Source: Clostridia bacterium | GTDB lineage: Bacteria > Bacillota > Clostridia > Christensenellales > CAG-138 | Assembly: GCA_003246365.1 (NCBI GenBank) | Contig: QKAN01000216.1 | Location: 20,099 to 84,098, forward strand | DNA: 64,000 nt | Direction of reading: 5' to 3' | In this document: piece after piece, positions 1 through 8,076 of the stretch | Position numbering within the stretch: position 1 is the first letter of the stretch | Layout of the letters: the number at the start of each line of letters is the position of its first letter | The notes under the pieces: generated by a model | What the model was told of the DNA's origin: nothing | Databases searched by the model: none | The model's input: the letters and a program-made list of their open reading frames with translations, nothing else | Program-made: the position numbers and the translations under genes

Positions 1-121
1 CGGTGTTGGTCATGTTCAGCTCGTTTGCAATGTCCTCCAACGTTGACTTTTTGTAGCCATAGCGGGAAAACACCCTGAGCGCCGCGTCGAGAATGACGGT
101 TTCGTCCTGTTTGTTTCGCAT
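1..121 (-). CDS. TetR-family regulator, N-terminal part only (runs off the left edge)
   Basis: The reverse strand from 121 encodes MRNKQDETVILDAALRVFSR followed by a YGYKKSTLEDIANELNM segment, the first helices of a TetR DNA-binding domain. About 40 residues are inside the window; the ligand-binding part lies outside. The ATG has a weak purine-rich stretch upstream. The next 120 bases are very AT-rich and hold an inverted repeat that could be its operator. Family assignment is firm; ligand and targets are unknown. Confidence 0.8.
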   Translation of the reverse strand, partial: MRNKQDETVILDAALRVFSRYGYKKSTLEDIANELNMTNT

Positions 122-165
122 ATTCGGTTCCTTTGGTCAGATTGTCGATTGAGAAAAGATTAATT

Positions 166-200
166 TATAATTTAATAAATAAGTGAATAATTAAATTATA
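166..200. promoter_or_regulatory. AT-rich inverted repeat, possible TetR operator
   Basis: TATAATTTAAT (166-176) is mirrored by ATTAAATTATA (190-200): 11-bp arms with a 13-nt gap, about 45 bp upstream of the TetR start codon. Position suits an autoregulatory operator. The sequence is almost pure A/T, so chance symmetry is possible. Confidence 0.3.
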
Positions 201-237
201 GCACGAAGATAGATAGTTGCAAGAGAAATTTTTCGCA

Positions 238-265
238 ATAAAAAACTCTCCCGTATAGGGAGAGT
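238..265 (-). terminator. intrinsic terminator of the flavoprotein gene
   Basis: Arms ACTCTCCC (245-252) and GGGAGAGT (258-265) form an 8-bp stem with a 5-nt loop. Read on the reverse strand, the stem is followed by six T residues (ending about 239). It lies 14 bp after the flavoprotein stop codon. Confidence 0.85.
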
Positions 266-278
266 AAAAGTATTCTTG

Positions 279-1646
279 TTAGTTCACCGTATTCTCCGCC
301 ATGCTGCCGCATTCTTTCCAGAACGCATCCGCGCGCTTGACCCAAGCGTTGCAGGCCGCTTCTTCCGCGGGGTATTCCGCATAGAGCGCCTCCGCGCGGC
401 TGCCGTTTTTCATGCCGCTGAGCAGCGAGCGAATCGTGGACACGCGCAGTTTTCCCGTGAGAACGCCGCCGATCATGATTGCCGCCATGCGGAGCAGTTC
501 GCCCGTTGTAAAGGTCAGCGGCTCGCCGTTGCCCAACGCGGCAAAGGTCTTGTTGCTGAAGATTACATCGTGCTGAAAGAAAAAGTCATTTTCTTTTGCG
601 GTGGAGGACATGGCGCCAATCAGCGTTGCAAGCTGTCCGGCGAACGCCTTGCCCTGCGCTTCCACATATTTCTTGTTGATCGGCCAGAGCCGCGCGCGCG
701 TTAGATATCCGTCCTCGGACAACAGTCGGTCGATTTCTTCCGCCGCGATTTCGAGCTGCACCATGCTCGCGGTAACGCCTTCGCCCGCGGAGGGCTTGGT
801 TAGGCAGGCCGCGTCGCCGGAGACAAGAAATCCGTCCGCAACAAACGAATATGGCGGGCGGCGATATGGCGTTGTGCCGCGCTCAATGCGCTTGACCGAA
901 TAGCGCGGCAGCTTCACCGCTTTTTCAAATGCCGCGAATACTTTTTCTCCCTCGTCATAGGAGAAATTGGCGCCGACGCCGAGAATTGCGCTGTCCGCGC
1001 TGCCCTCCGGCGCCTCCCAGGTTTTGTAGTAAGTCCAGCCGCGCGTGGTCGTAATATAATCCTTGGTGTCGCGGTATACGACATAGCGCAACGTCACATA
1101 AAATTTATCCGTATCGGAAATTTCAAAATTTTCAACGCCGTAACCATCCGGCAGTTTGCGCCGCGCCACGGACGGGATGCCGGTGCAGTCCGTCACAAGC
1201 CGTGCCGCAACTTCGTGCCGTTCGCCGTTCTGCTCGTATACTACGCCGCAGATGCGGGCCTCGGCATCATAGATAAAATCGGCAAACGCCGCGCCGTAGC
1301 GAATCTCGGCGCCCGCCTCCCGCGCCCAGCTGTTCAACCGCGCGATGTAGCGGTGCATATGCATGCCGACCACATGGTAGTTGTTTATCTTTGGATACCG
1401 GTCAAAGGCGGAAAATGTGCGGCCGCCGGTAAATTCAAACGCGAAGTCGTCGTCTGCTTCCGGCAGAGGAATACCGAACCTTGCAAAGTCGCTTTTCGCG
1501 ACGTGAAAGATGTCCAGCCTGCGACCGAGCAGGTCTTTGGAAAGCTTTTCGATGACGAGCACACTGTGCCCTTTTTCAGCGAGCTTGCGCGCAAAATAAC
1601 TGCCCGCGGTTGCCGCGCCGACAATGACAACGTCAAATTGTTCCAT
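279..1646 (-). CDS. FAD-dependent oxidoreductase, geranylgeranyl reductase-like
   Basis: A 455-residue flavoprotein. The N-terminus MEQFDVVIVGAATAGSYFA is a Rossmann FAD-binding motif (GxxxxG variant), followed by an acidic strand end (VIEK). A second FAD motif, DGFLVSGDAACLTKPSAGEG, lies near residue 290; the GDA triad is typical of the geranylgeranyl reductase/p-hydroxybenzoate hydroxylase group. The start at 1646 was chosen because GGAGG sits 7 nt upstream, whereas a longer frame to 1709 has no ribosome site. It is transcribed alone, with its own terminator. The likely role is reduction of an isoprenoid or a related hydrophobic substrate, but the substrate is not visible from sequence. Confidence 0.8.
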   Translation of the reverse strand: MEQFDVVIVGAATAGSYFARKLAEKGHSVLVIEKLSKDLLGRRLDIFHVAKSDFARFGIPLPEADDDFAFEFTGGRTFSAFDRYPKINNYHVVGMHMHRYIARLNSWAREAGAEIRYGAAFADFIYDAEARICGVVYEQNGERHEVAARLVTDCTGIPSVARRKLPDGYGVENFEISDTDKFYVTLRYVVYRDTKDYITTTRGWTYYKTWEAPEGSADSAILGVGANFSYDEGEKVFAAFEKAVKLPRYSVKRIERGTTPYRRPPYSFVADGFLVSGDAACLTKPSAGEGVTASMVQLEIAAEEIDRLLSEDGYLTRARLWPINKKYVEAQGKAFAGQLATLIGAMSSTAKENDFFFQHDVIFSNKTFAALGNGEPLTFTTGELLRMAAIMIGGVLTGKLRVSTIRSLLSGMKNGSRAEALYAEYPAEEAACNAWVKRADAFWKECGSMAENTVN

Positions 1647-1742
1647 AGATGCCTCCGAATTGATTGAGAAGATAGATGAAGAAAGCGAGAACTTCAATTT
1701 TCCGAACAATTAACTCTATTGCAAATAGTATAACACAAACAA

Positions 1743-1761
1743 GAGCGGGAATATCCCGCTC
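1743..1761 (-). terminator. hairpin, probable terminator of the SDR gene
   Basis: GAGCGGG (1743-1749) and CCCGCTC (1755-1761) form a 7-bp stem with loop AATAT. On the reverse strand it is followed by TTGTTTGTG, a weak U-tract. It lies about 115 bp beyond the SDR stop codon, with nothing recognisable between. Confidence 0.5.
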
Positions 1762-1874
1762 AAATTGGTTTGTTTCTACATAATCAGGCAATAATGGGCA
1801 GTAAATTTTCTGACATGTCTGCTGCTGCGCAAGGCGGCATCAGCGTCGTCTCGAAAAGGCGAATACGCATCCAA

Positions 1875-2720
1875 CTATGCTTTCGGCGTAACACTGTTCG
1901 GCTGAACATGCGGGGCGAGAATGGAGTCGATGATGCCGAACAAAATGCGCGGCGCTAGGCGCGGACTGATTCGGCAGAGCACATCCATGATGACCGCGTC
2001 GATGCCGAGCACGAGCCGGGATTGATTCCTTTCAATTCCGTTGATGATTTTTCGCGCAACCTTATTTGGCGTAAGCAGAATAAACGCCAAACGCTCCCGC
2101 AACTGATCGATTGAGGACGCGACGACCACATCGGAATTGCGGATGATATTTGTATTGATGCCGCCGGGAAACACCGCCATCACGCGAATGCCGGAGCGGC
2201 GCAACTCCAACCGCAATCCTTCCGTGAACAAGCGAACCGCAGATTTGGACGCGCCATACGTGATTTCGCCCGGCATTGGACACAACGCGCCGGCGCTTGA
2301 AAGATTCACGATAAACGCATTCGGCTGTTCATGCAGACAGGGCAGAAACGTCTTTGTCATGTTCAGCGCGCCGAAAAAATTAACGCGCATCACCCGCTCG
2401 ATGGTGGAAAAATCGGTTTCTTCCACCTGCAAAAACGGATGTATGATTCCGGCGTTGTTGATCAGTGCGTCTACCGTATCGAATTGTTCAATGATAGCGT
2501 ACCGCAATTTTTCAATCGCACTTCGGTCTGTAATGTCTGCGGTAAAGCCGGAAACGCGACCTGCATACATGCTTGTCAGCCGCAGCGTTTCCGCCAGCGC
2601 ATCCGGGTTGATATCGACGCAGGCGACCTTTGCGCCGCGTGCCAGAAGTTGTATCGTCAGTTCTCTGCCGACGCCGTTTCCCGCGCCGGTGACTACGACT
2701 GTTTTATCGTATAGATTCAT
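1875..2720 (-). CDS. short-chain dehydrogenase/reductase (SDR)
   Basis: A 281-residue NAD(P)-dependent oxidoreductase. TGAGNGVG near residues 11-18 is the SDR cofactor-binding glycine motif, NNAG (about 88-91) is the structural motif, and S-Y-K catalytic residues occur in LSSAGAL and YGASK (about 140-160). GGAG lies 7 nt before the ATG. It is divergent from a TetR gene (2884) with only 163 bp between starts, so that regulator probably controls it. The C-terminal 60 residues contain hydrophobic stretches (FGIIDSILAP), suggesting membrane association as in lipid-modifying SDRs. Substrate unknown. Confidence 0.85.
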   Translation of the reverse strand: MNLYDKTVVVTGAGNGVGRELTIQLLARGAKVACVDINPDALAETLRLTSMYAGRVSGFTADITDRSAIEKLRYAIIEQFDTVDALINNAGIIHPFLQVEETDFSTIERVMRVNFFGALNMTKTFLPCLHEQPNAFIVNLSSAGALCPMPGEITYGASKSAVRLFTEGLRLELRRSGIRVMAVFPGGINTNIIRNSDVVVASSIDQLRERLAFILLTPNKVARKIINGIERNQSRLVLGIDAVIMDVLCRISPRLAPRILFGIIDSILAPHVQPNSVTPKA

Positions 2721-2883
2721 AGGTATTCTCCGCCAATCTTGCTTCTTTCTTGCAAAACAAGTATAATAACAATCTGTTTATGATACAACCAACTGTTGAT
2801 TTTAATGCAGCTGTAAAAAAGACAAAATGGCCGGATTTGTCGATCTCAGCGCAAAACATGTAAATTTGACGAGGTAAAACAGG

Positions 2884-3429
2884 ATGGAAAACCAGCGCAT
2901 ACGTCTGACGAAACAGCTGCTGCGGGAAAGTTTGATCGATTTGCTGGCAGACAACAGCATCCATAAAATTTCAGTGCGAGAGATATGCGACAAAGCGCAG
3001 ATCAACCGCACGACGTTCTATAAGTATTACGGAAGTCCGTATGATCTGCTCAGAGACATTGAGGATACCGTTCTGGAGCAGATTGAAACCTGGTTGAGCG
3101 GAAAAGCGAATCAGGAAATGGACGATATGCGGCAACTGACGCAGATTGCGGCGTTTATGAACGAAAACCTGAGTTTGTGCCGGCTGCTGATCAACAACAC
3201 GGTGGATTCGCAGTTTGCTCAGCGGCTGTTGCGGTTGCCGAACATTCAGCGGCTGCTCGGCGAACAATTGAGCGGCGAATATCAGGAGGAAGACATCGAA
3301 TACATGTATCAGTTTGTCGTGAACGGCGGTTTTTTTATGATCAAATCGTGGATCAATAAGGACGTTCGGGAAGCGCCGGAAAAAATTGCAGCGCTGCTGC
3401 TTCGCTCGGTTGGCAAGATTCTGGAGTAG
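2884..3429 (+). CDS. TetR-family transcriptional regulator
   Basis: 181 residues. Residues 8-50 (RLTKQLLRESLIDLL, ISVREICDKAQINRTTFYKYY) form a typical TetR helix-turn-helix; the rest is an all-helical ligand-binding domain. It is divergent from the SDR gene and the 163-bp shared intergenic region is the likely operator region. The regulator is not followed by another gene on its strand and ends at a hairpin terminator. The domain style (TTFYKYYGSPYDLL) resembles clostridial TetR proteins next to dehydrogenases. Ligand unknown. Confidence 0.85.
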   Translation: MENQRIRLTKQLLRESLIDLLADNSIHKISVREICDKAQINRTTFYKYYGSPYDLLRDIEDTVLEQIETWLSGKANQEMDDMRQLTQIAAFMNENLSLCRLLINNTVDSQFAQRLLRLPNIQRLLGEQLSGEYQEEDIEYMYQFVVNGGFFMIKSWINKDVREAPEKIAALLLRSVGKILE

Positions 3430-3462
3430 TGTTTTTCGATATTAATTGGCATTTAAAATAAA

Positions 3463-3493
3463 AACAGGCGGGGAATCCCGTCTGTTTTTATTT
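3463..3493. terminator. bidirectional intrinsic terminator
   Basis: AACAGGCGGG and CCCGTCTGTT pair around a GAAT loop (one G-T pair), with A-rich and T-rich flanks. It serves the TetR gene on the forward strand and, less certainly, the ANTAR gene on the reverse strand. Confidence 0.75.
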
Positions 3494-3556
3494 GCATGAA
3501 TTGATAATCTGTAATTGGTTCTTGGCAAACGTTTCTATTTATAAAGAGAGATCAAT

Positions 3557-4150
3557 TTAGTCGTTGTCCAGCGAGCGGATCAGCGTCTGCGCGACGAGGC
3601 GGCGCGTTTGTCGCGCGTCCATCGCGAGCTTTTCGATATAGCGGTGCGCGGTGGCTTCGTCCATGCCGCGCTTTTCGATGAGCATCCACTTCGCGCGGTT
3701 GACCAGACGGATTTCTTCCATCTTCTCTTCCAGCGTCGCGGTCTTTTTCTCCATGTCCGCTAGCTTGATGCGCGTTGCGCTCATCATCGCCGCGGCCTGA
3801 CGCAGCTGCAGTGCGGTTACGGGTTTGCTCAGCGTGATGACGCCTGCATCTTCCACCTGATCGCTGACCTGATCGTAGCTGTCACCGGGGACGATCAGCG
3901 CCACGCAGCAATTGCGGTTGTTGGATAGATCGAGTGCCAGCTGCGCGCCGGTTTCATCCGGCAGAGGCGTGTTGATGAACACCAGCGAAAACGGCGTATC
4001 GAGCACAAGGCGCCGTGCTTCCGCAGCGGAGCCGCGCGTTACGATTGGCGTGTAGCGCGTGGAACCAAACACTTCCGCGAGGGTATCGCGGGAGCGCTCC
4101 GATCCCGAAACGATCAATACGCTATTCTGTTTTCCGCCGCTGTAAGGCAA
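3557..4150 (-). CDS. ANTAR-domain antiterminator with a degenerate receiver domain
   Basis: 197 residues. Residues 9-118 fold like a response-regulator receiver but the phospho-acceptor Asp is replaced by Asn60 (VFINTPLP), and the switch Lys is present in LSKPV. A coiled coil (about 120-145, ADMEKKTATLEEKMEEI) leads to a C-terminal ANTAR RNA-binding helix bundle (NRAKWMLIEKRGMDEATAHR). ANTAR proteins bind paired RNA hairpins with hexanucleotide loops and stop terminators forming. The start is TTG at 4150 with GGGAGG 7 nt upstream. It sits just downstream of glnA on the same strand, 80 bp away, as does the nitrogen antiterminator GlnR described in Clostridium saccharobutylicum. Its probable targets are the glnA and glnN leaders. 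Confidence 0.9.
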   Translation of the reverse strand: MPYSGGKQNSVLIVSGSERSRDTLAEVFGSTRYTPIVTRGSAAEARRLVLDTPFSLVFINTPLPDETGAQLALDLSNNRNCCVALIVPGDSYDQVSDQVEDAGVITLSKPVTALQLRQAAAMMSATRIKLADMEKKTATLEEKMEEIRLVNRAKWMLIEKRGMDEATAHRYIEKLAMDARQTRRLVAQTLIRSLDND

Positions 4151-4229
4151 CCGCTCGCCTCCCCGTTTCGTGATGCCGCTTTTGTGCGCTGCATCGCCTC
4201 ATGTCGTTTGAAATCCGTCTACTTTCAGG

Positions 4230-5447
4230 CTACTCGTCCATCGCGGTAAACGCGTTGATGATGCCATCCGGCAGTACGGAGCGAACAAAGGCGCTGTCTC
4301 TGGCCAGTTGCGCTGCCTCCGCGCGGGAGCGCGGCAGTTGACGCAGCTTGCCGGTTATGGACGCATCCGCCGTAAACAGGTTTACATTGGTCGGCGGTGG
4401 GGCGACAAGATTGCGCCGGATACCGTCCAGCCCTGCGGCGAGGATCAGCGCAAACGAGAGATACGGGTTGCCCGCCGGGTCCGGCGAACGCAGCTCCAAC
4501 CGTTCGTATTCGCCTTTCGCGGCGGGAATACGGATCAACTGGGAACGGTTTTCTGGCGACCAGGTGACGTAGCGCGGCGCTTTATATTCGCCAAAGCGCG
4601 CATAGCTCGCGTCAACGGGGTTTAAAAACGCCGTGATTTCGCAGATGTGTTCCATCAACCCCGCCATAAACGCGTCCCGCGCGCCTTCTGTGTGCGGCTT
4701 TGCGAGGGAAAGGTTGATGTGCATGCCGTTGCCGCTTTCGTTGGGCATCGGTTTCGGCGAAAAATCGGCGCAGAGGCCATTTCGCATGGCTACCGTGCGC
4801 ACGACGGAGGGGAACGTGATCGCGTTGTCCGCGGCGGTCATTGCGTCGCCGTAGCGGAAGTCGATTTCATTCTGCCCTGGGCCGTCCTCATGGTGCGAAC
4901 TCTCCGGGCGGATGCCCATTTCGCAGAGCGTCAGGCAGATTTCGCGGCGCACGTTTTCTCCGCGGTCCAGCGGAGCAATGTCCATATACTTTGCGTTGTC
5001 ATAGGGGATTTTCGTCGCGTTTCCGTCCGCGTCCAGCCGGAAGAGATAAAACTCAAATTCCGTGCCGAAGTTGACGGTAACGCCTTCGGCTTCCGCCTCC
5101 GCAACAACGCGCTTGAGGATGTTGCGCGCATCCAGCGGGAAGAGCGTTCCGTCCGAACGGCGGATATCCGCAAAGAGGCGGACAACGCGTCCGTGACTCG
5201 GCCGCCAGGGAAGCGCGGTGAGCGTTTCAGAGTCCGGAAACAGCATAAGATCCGAATGCGCTTCGTCTCCGAATCCGCGGATGGCGGATGCGTCGATCGA
5301 AATACCGTCCGAAAACGCACGCGGCAGCTCCTCCGGCATGATGGAAATATTTTTCGGCATGCCGAATACGTCGCAAAATGCAAGCCGGATAAACTTAACG
5401 TCCTCCGCGGCGGCGTAATCGGCAATTTCTTGTGCTGTGTACATCAT
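4230..5447 (-). CDS. glnA: type I glutamine synthetase
   Basis: About 405 residues, short for the family (usually about 440). It forms glutamine from glutamate, ammonia and ATP in the cytoplasm. Visible motifs: the N-terminal beta-grasp (FIRLAFCDVFGMPKN), metal-binding GTEFEF, the ATP/metal loop GPGQNEIDF, NGMHIN, the arginine motif NRSQLIRIP, and LELRSPDPAGNPYLSF. No adenylylation tyrosine loop is evident, as expected in Firmicutes. The start at 5447 was preferred over an in-frame ATG at 5459, which abuts the GAGAGG ribosome site with no spacing. A consensus promoter lies at 5682-5710. The gene faces away from glnN and leads into the ANTAR regulator. Confidence 0.9.
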   Translation of the reverse strand: MMYTAQEIADYAAAEDVKFIRLAFCDVFGMPKNISIMPEELPRAFSDGISIDASAIRGFGDEAHSDLMLFPDSETLTALPWRPSHGRVVRLFADIRRSDGTLFPLDARNILKRVVAEAEAEGVTVNFGTEFEFYLFRLDADGNATKIPYDNAKYMDIAPLDRGENVRREICLTLCEMGIRPESSHHEDGPGQNEIDFRYGDAMTAADNAITFPSVVRTVAMRNGLCADFSPKPMPNESGNGMHINLSLAKPHTEGARDAFMAGLMEHICEITAFLNPVDASYARFGEYKAPRYVTWSPENRSQLIRIPAAKGEYERLELRSPDPAGNPYLSFALILAAGLDGIRRNLVAPPPTNVNLFTADASITGKLRQLPRSRAEAAQLARDSAFVRSVLPDGIINAFTAMDE

Positions 5448-5662
5448 ATGTACGCACATCCTCTCTTATATAAATGTAGCGTTTCATCCGCCGGATAAAA
5501 AACAAATCCGTCTTCCTGCTGTTTGAAAACAAGATCCCTCGTGCGGCGCTTCTGATTGGAGTGTATCATATTCCGAACGCCGTGGCACATGTTTTCAATA
5601 TGCATACCGAAAAAACGCATTTTGACAAAAAGCGCCCAAACCCGGGAAAAATCCCGCAGCAT

Positions 5663-5710
5663 GAACGTCTTTGTTCCTGCGAGTATACATAATATAGGAA
5701 TGACTGTCAA
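5663..5710 (-). promoter_or_regulatory. glnA promoter plus possible ANTAR-type hairpin
   Basis: On the reverse strand TTGACA (5710-5705) and TATACT (5687-5682) are separated by exactly 17 nt. Immediately after the predicted start, GAAC-AAAGAC-GTTC (5676-5663) forms a 4-bp hairpin with a hexaloop having A at position 1 and G at position 4, the ANTAR loop rule. The hairpin overlaps the estimated start site and I found no convincing partner hairpin or strong terminator in the 215-nt leader, so only the promoter is firm. Confidence 0.6.
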
Positions 5711-5838
5711 GGCAAAACGTGAATGATATACAATTGCAAACTGCAAAAAAGGCAGGAACAATTATTTTTAGTTCAATAATAAAGTTTTGTTTACGAAAAT
5801 CTGATATTTCACGCAGGAAATCCTGCAAAAATTTCGGG

Positions 5839-5867
5839 TTGACAATATATAATCTGCGCTGTATACT
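5839..5867 (+). promoter_or_regulatory. sigma-A type promoter of glnN-asnB
   Basis: TTGACA (5839-5844), a 17-nt spacer, and TATACT (5862-5867) match the vegetative consensus. Transcription should start near 5874, leaving about 78 nt of leader before the glnN ATG, most of it occupied by the attenuator hairpin. Confidence 0.85.
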
Positions 5868-5886
5868 ATCCGCATATTATTTCAAA

Positions 5887-5932
5887 CGGCAAAGGCGCCG
5901 CGGAAATACCGTGGTGTCGTTGCCGCTTTTTA
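5887..5932 (+). terminator. leader attenuator of glnN: terminator overlapping an ANTAR-like hairpin
   Basis: CGGCAA (5887-5892) pairs with TTGCCG (5920-5925), and GGCGCCGCGG (5894-5903) pairs with CCGTGGTGTC (5909-5918) using three G-T pairs, with loop AAATA. Five T residues follow, making a strong terminator between the promoter and glnN. The same left arm can instead fold as CGGC-AAAGGC-GCCG (5887-5900), a hairpin with a hexaloop carrying A1 and G4. The two folds are mutually exclusive, which is the ANTAR antitermination arrangement. A second upstream hexaloop hairpin, usual at ANTAR sites, was not found. Confidence 0.75.
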
Positions 5933-5951
5933 TAAGGGTATAGGAGGAGAA

Positions 5952-8051
5952 ATGAGCATGAGTACGGTTTCGGAAACATTTGGCAGTAAGGTGTTTAACG
6001 ATGCGGCCATGAAGGCGCGTCTGCCGAAGGACACATACAAAGCAATGCAGACCGCGATTCGCGATGGGCAGAGACTTGACCTCTCCGTTGCGAATGTTGT
6101 TGCCAACGCCATGAAAGATTGGGCGATTGAGAAGGGCGCGACGCACTTTACGCACTGGTTCCAGCCGCTGACAGGTATTACGGCGGAAAAGCATGACAGC
6201 TTCATTTCGTCAATGCCTGGCGGCAGCGTAATCATGGAGTTCTCCGGTAAAGAGCTCGTTCAGGGCGAACCGGATGCATCCAGCTTCCCGTCCGGCGGCA
6301 TCCGCGCTACGTTTGAAGCGCGCGGCTACACCGCATGGGACCCGACCAGCTATGCATTTATTAAGGAAAAGGTTCTTTGCATCCCGACCGCGTTCTGCTC
6401 TTACGGCGGCGAGGCGTTGGACAAAAAGACCCCGCTTCTTCGCTCCATGCAGGCAATTGACCGTCAGGCGATGCGCGTGCTCAAACTCTTCGGCAACGAA
6501 GGCGTAAAGCGCGTAGCAACCACGGTTGGCAACGAGCAGGAATATTTCCTTGTTGACAAAGCAGATTTTGACAAGCGTCCCGACCTTCTGTTCACCGGAC
6601 GCACCCTCTTTGGCGCCCGCGCACCGAAAGGACAGGAGCTGGAAGATCATTACTTCGGTTCCATCAAACCGCGTGTGCAGGCATTTATGGAAGACCTCAA
6701 CGAAGAACTTTGGGAACTTGGCGTACTGGCCAAGACCGAGCACAACGAAGTTGCGCCGGCGCAGCACGAGCTTGCCCCGATTTTCTCGACGACAAATATC
6801 GCCGCGGACCACAACCAGCTGACCATGGAAATCATGCAGCGCGTGGCCAAAAAACACGGCCTTGTCTGCCTGCTGCATGAAAAACCCTTCGAGGGCGTTA
6901 ACGGCAGCGGCAAACACAACAACTGGTCAATTTCGACGGACACCGGCGTCAACCTGTTGGAGCCAGGAGAAACGCCATATGAGAACGCGCAGTTCCTTCT
7001 CTTCCTCTGCGCGGTAATCCAGGCGGTGGATGATTATCAGGACCTGCTTCGCATTTCGGTGGCGAGCGCGGGTAATGACCACCGCCTAGGGGCAAACGAA
7101 GCCCCGCCGGCAATCGTATCCATCTTCCTTGGCGATGAACTCACCGCAATCCTTGATGCGATCGATTCCGGTTCCGCCTATGGTGCGAAGGAAAAGACGC
7201 AGATGAAGGTCGGCGTACACGTTATCCCGCACTTCCCGAAGGATACCACGGACCGCAACCGCACCTCGCCGTTCGCGTTCACGGGTAATAAATTCGAACT
7301 GCGTATGCTCGGTTCGAGCCAGTCGGTTTCGGACGCGAACATGGTTCTCAATACCGCCGTCGCAGAATCGCTGAAGAAATATGCGGACGTTCTCGAAAGC
7401 GCGAGCGATCTGACCTCCGCAATCCACGACCTGATCCTCAAGACCGTGAAGGCGCACAAGCGCATCATCTTCAATGGTAACGGCTATGACGATGCATGGG
7501 TAAAGGAAGCGGAAAAACGTGAACTGCTGAATCTCAAGTCCACGCCGGAATGCCTGCCCTATCTCGTATCCGAGAAGAACGTTGCGCTGCTGACCTCGCA
7601 CAAAGTGCTCAGCGAAACCGAAGTTCACGCTCGCCTCGAGATCGCGCTTGAAGCCTATAAGAAGATCATCAATATCGAAGCGATGACGATGATCGACATG
7701 ACCCGCAAAGATATCCTGCCGGCATCCGTCGCTTTTCAGAAAAAGCTTGCCGACGCCGTCGCAGTGAAACGCACCTACGCAAGCAGCGCGGATTGCAGCT
7801 ATGAAATCGACACGCTTGTGACCGCCGCCGCACTGACCAAGGCCGCTTATGAGAGCGTAAAATCGCTCGAAGACGCGCTTGCCGAAGCAAAAGCGGAAGA
7901 GAACGCACTCAAAGGTGCCGAACTTTGCAAAGAAAAAGTACTCGAACAGATGAGCGAATTGCGCGCAAGCGTAGATGCGCTCGAAATCCTGACAGCGACT
8001 GGCGATTGGCCGTATCCTTCTTACGGCGATATGCTCTTCAACGTCAGATAA
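5952..8051 (+). CDS. glnN: type III glutamine synthetase
   Basis: 699 residues, the usual length for GSIII (about 700), much larger than GSI. The N-terminus ([23 protein letters not shown]), the THWFQPLTG segment, [21 protein letters not shown], the catalytic [10 protein letters not shown], and [11 protein letters not shown] are all GSIII hallmarks. It makes glutamine in the cytoplasm as an alternative to GlnA. AGGAGGAG precedes the ATG. It follows a promoter and attenuator and is followed 25 bp later by asnB, so the two are probably one transcript linking glutamine synthesis to its use in asparagine synthesis. Regulation by the neighbouring ANTAR protein is inferred. Confidence 0.95.
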   Translation: MSMSTVSETFGSKVFNDAAMKARLPKDTYKAMQTAIRDGQRLDLSVANVVANAMKDWAIEKGATHFTHWFQPLTGITAEKHDSFISSMPGGSVIMEFSGKELVQGEPDASSFPSGGIRATFEARGYTAWDPTSYAFIKEKVLCIPTAFCSYGGEALDKKTPLLRSMQAIDRQAMRVLKLFGNEGVKRVATTVGNEQEYFLVDKADFDKRPDLLFTGRTLFGARAPKGQELEDHYFGSIKPRVQAFMEDLNEELWELGVLAKTEHNEVAPAQHELAPIFSTTNIAADHNQLTMEIMQRVAKKHGLVCLLHEKPFEGVNGSGKHNNWSISTDTGVNLLEPGETPYENAQFLLFLCAVIQAVDDYQDLLRISVASAGNDHRLGANEAPPAIVSIFLGDELTAILDAIDSGSAYGAKEKTQMKVGVHVIPHFPKDTTDRNRTSPFAFTGNKFELRMLGSSQSVSDANMVLNTAVAESLKKYADVLESASDLTSAIHDLILKTVKAHKRIIFNGNGYDDAWVKEAEKRELLNLKSTPECLPYLVSEKNVALLTSHKVLSETEVHARLEIALEAYKKIINIEAMTMIDMTRKDILPASVAFQKKLADAVAVKRTYASSADCSYEIDTLVTAAALTKAAYESVKSLEDALAEAKAEENALKGAELCKEKVLEQMSELRASVDALEILTATGDWPYPSYGDMLFNVR

Positions 8052-8076
8052 CGAATATGTAGGAGAAACGAAGATC

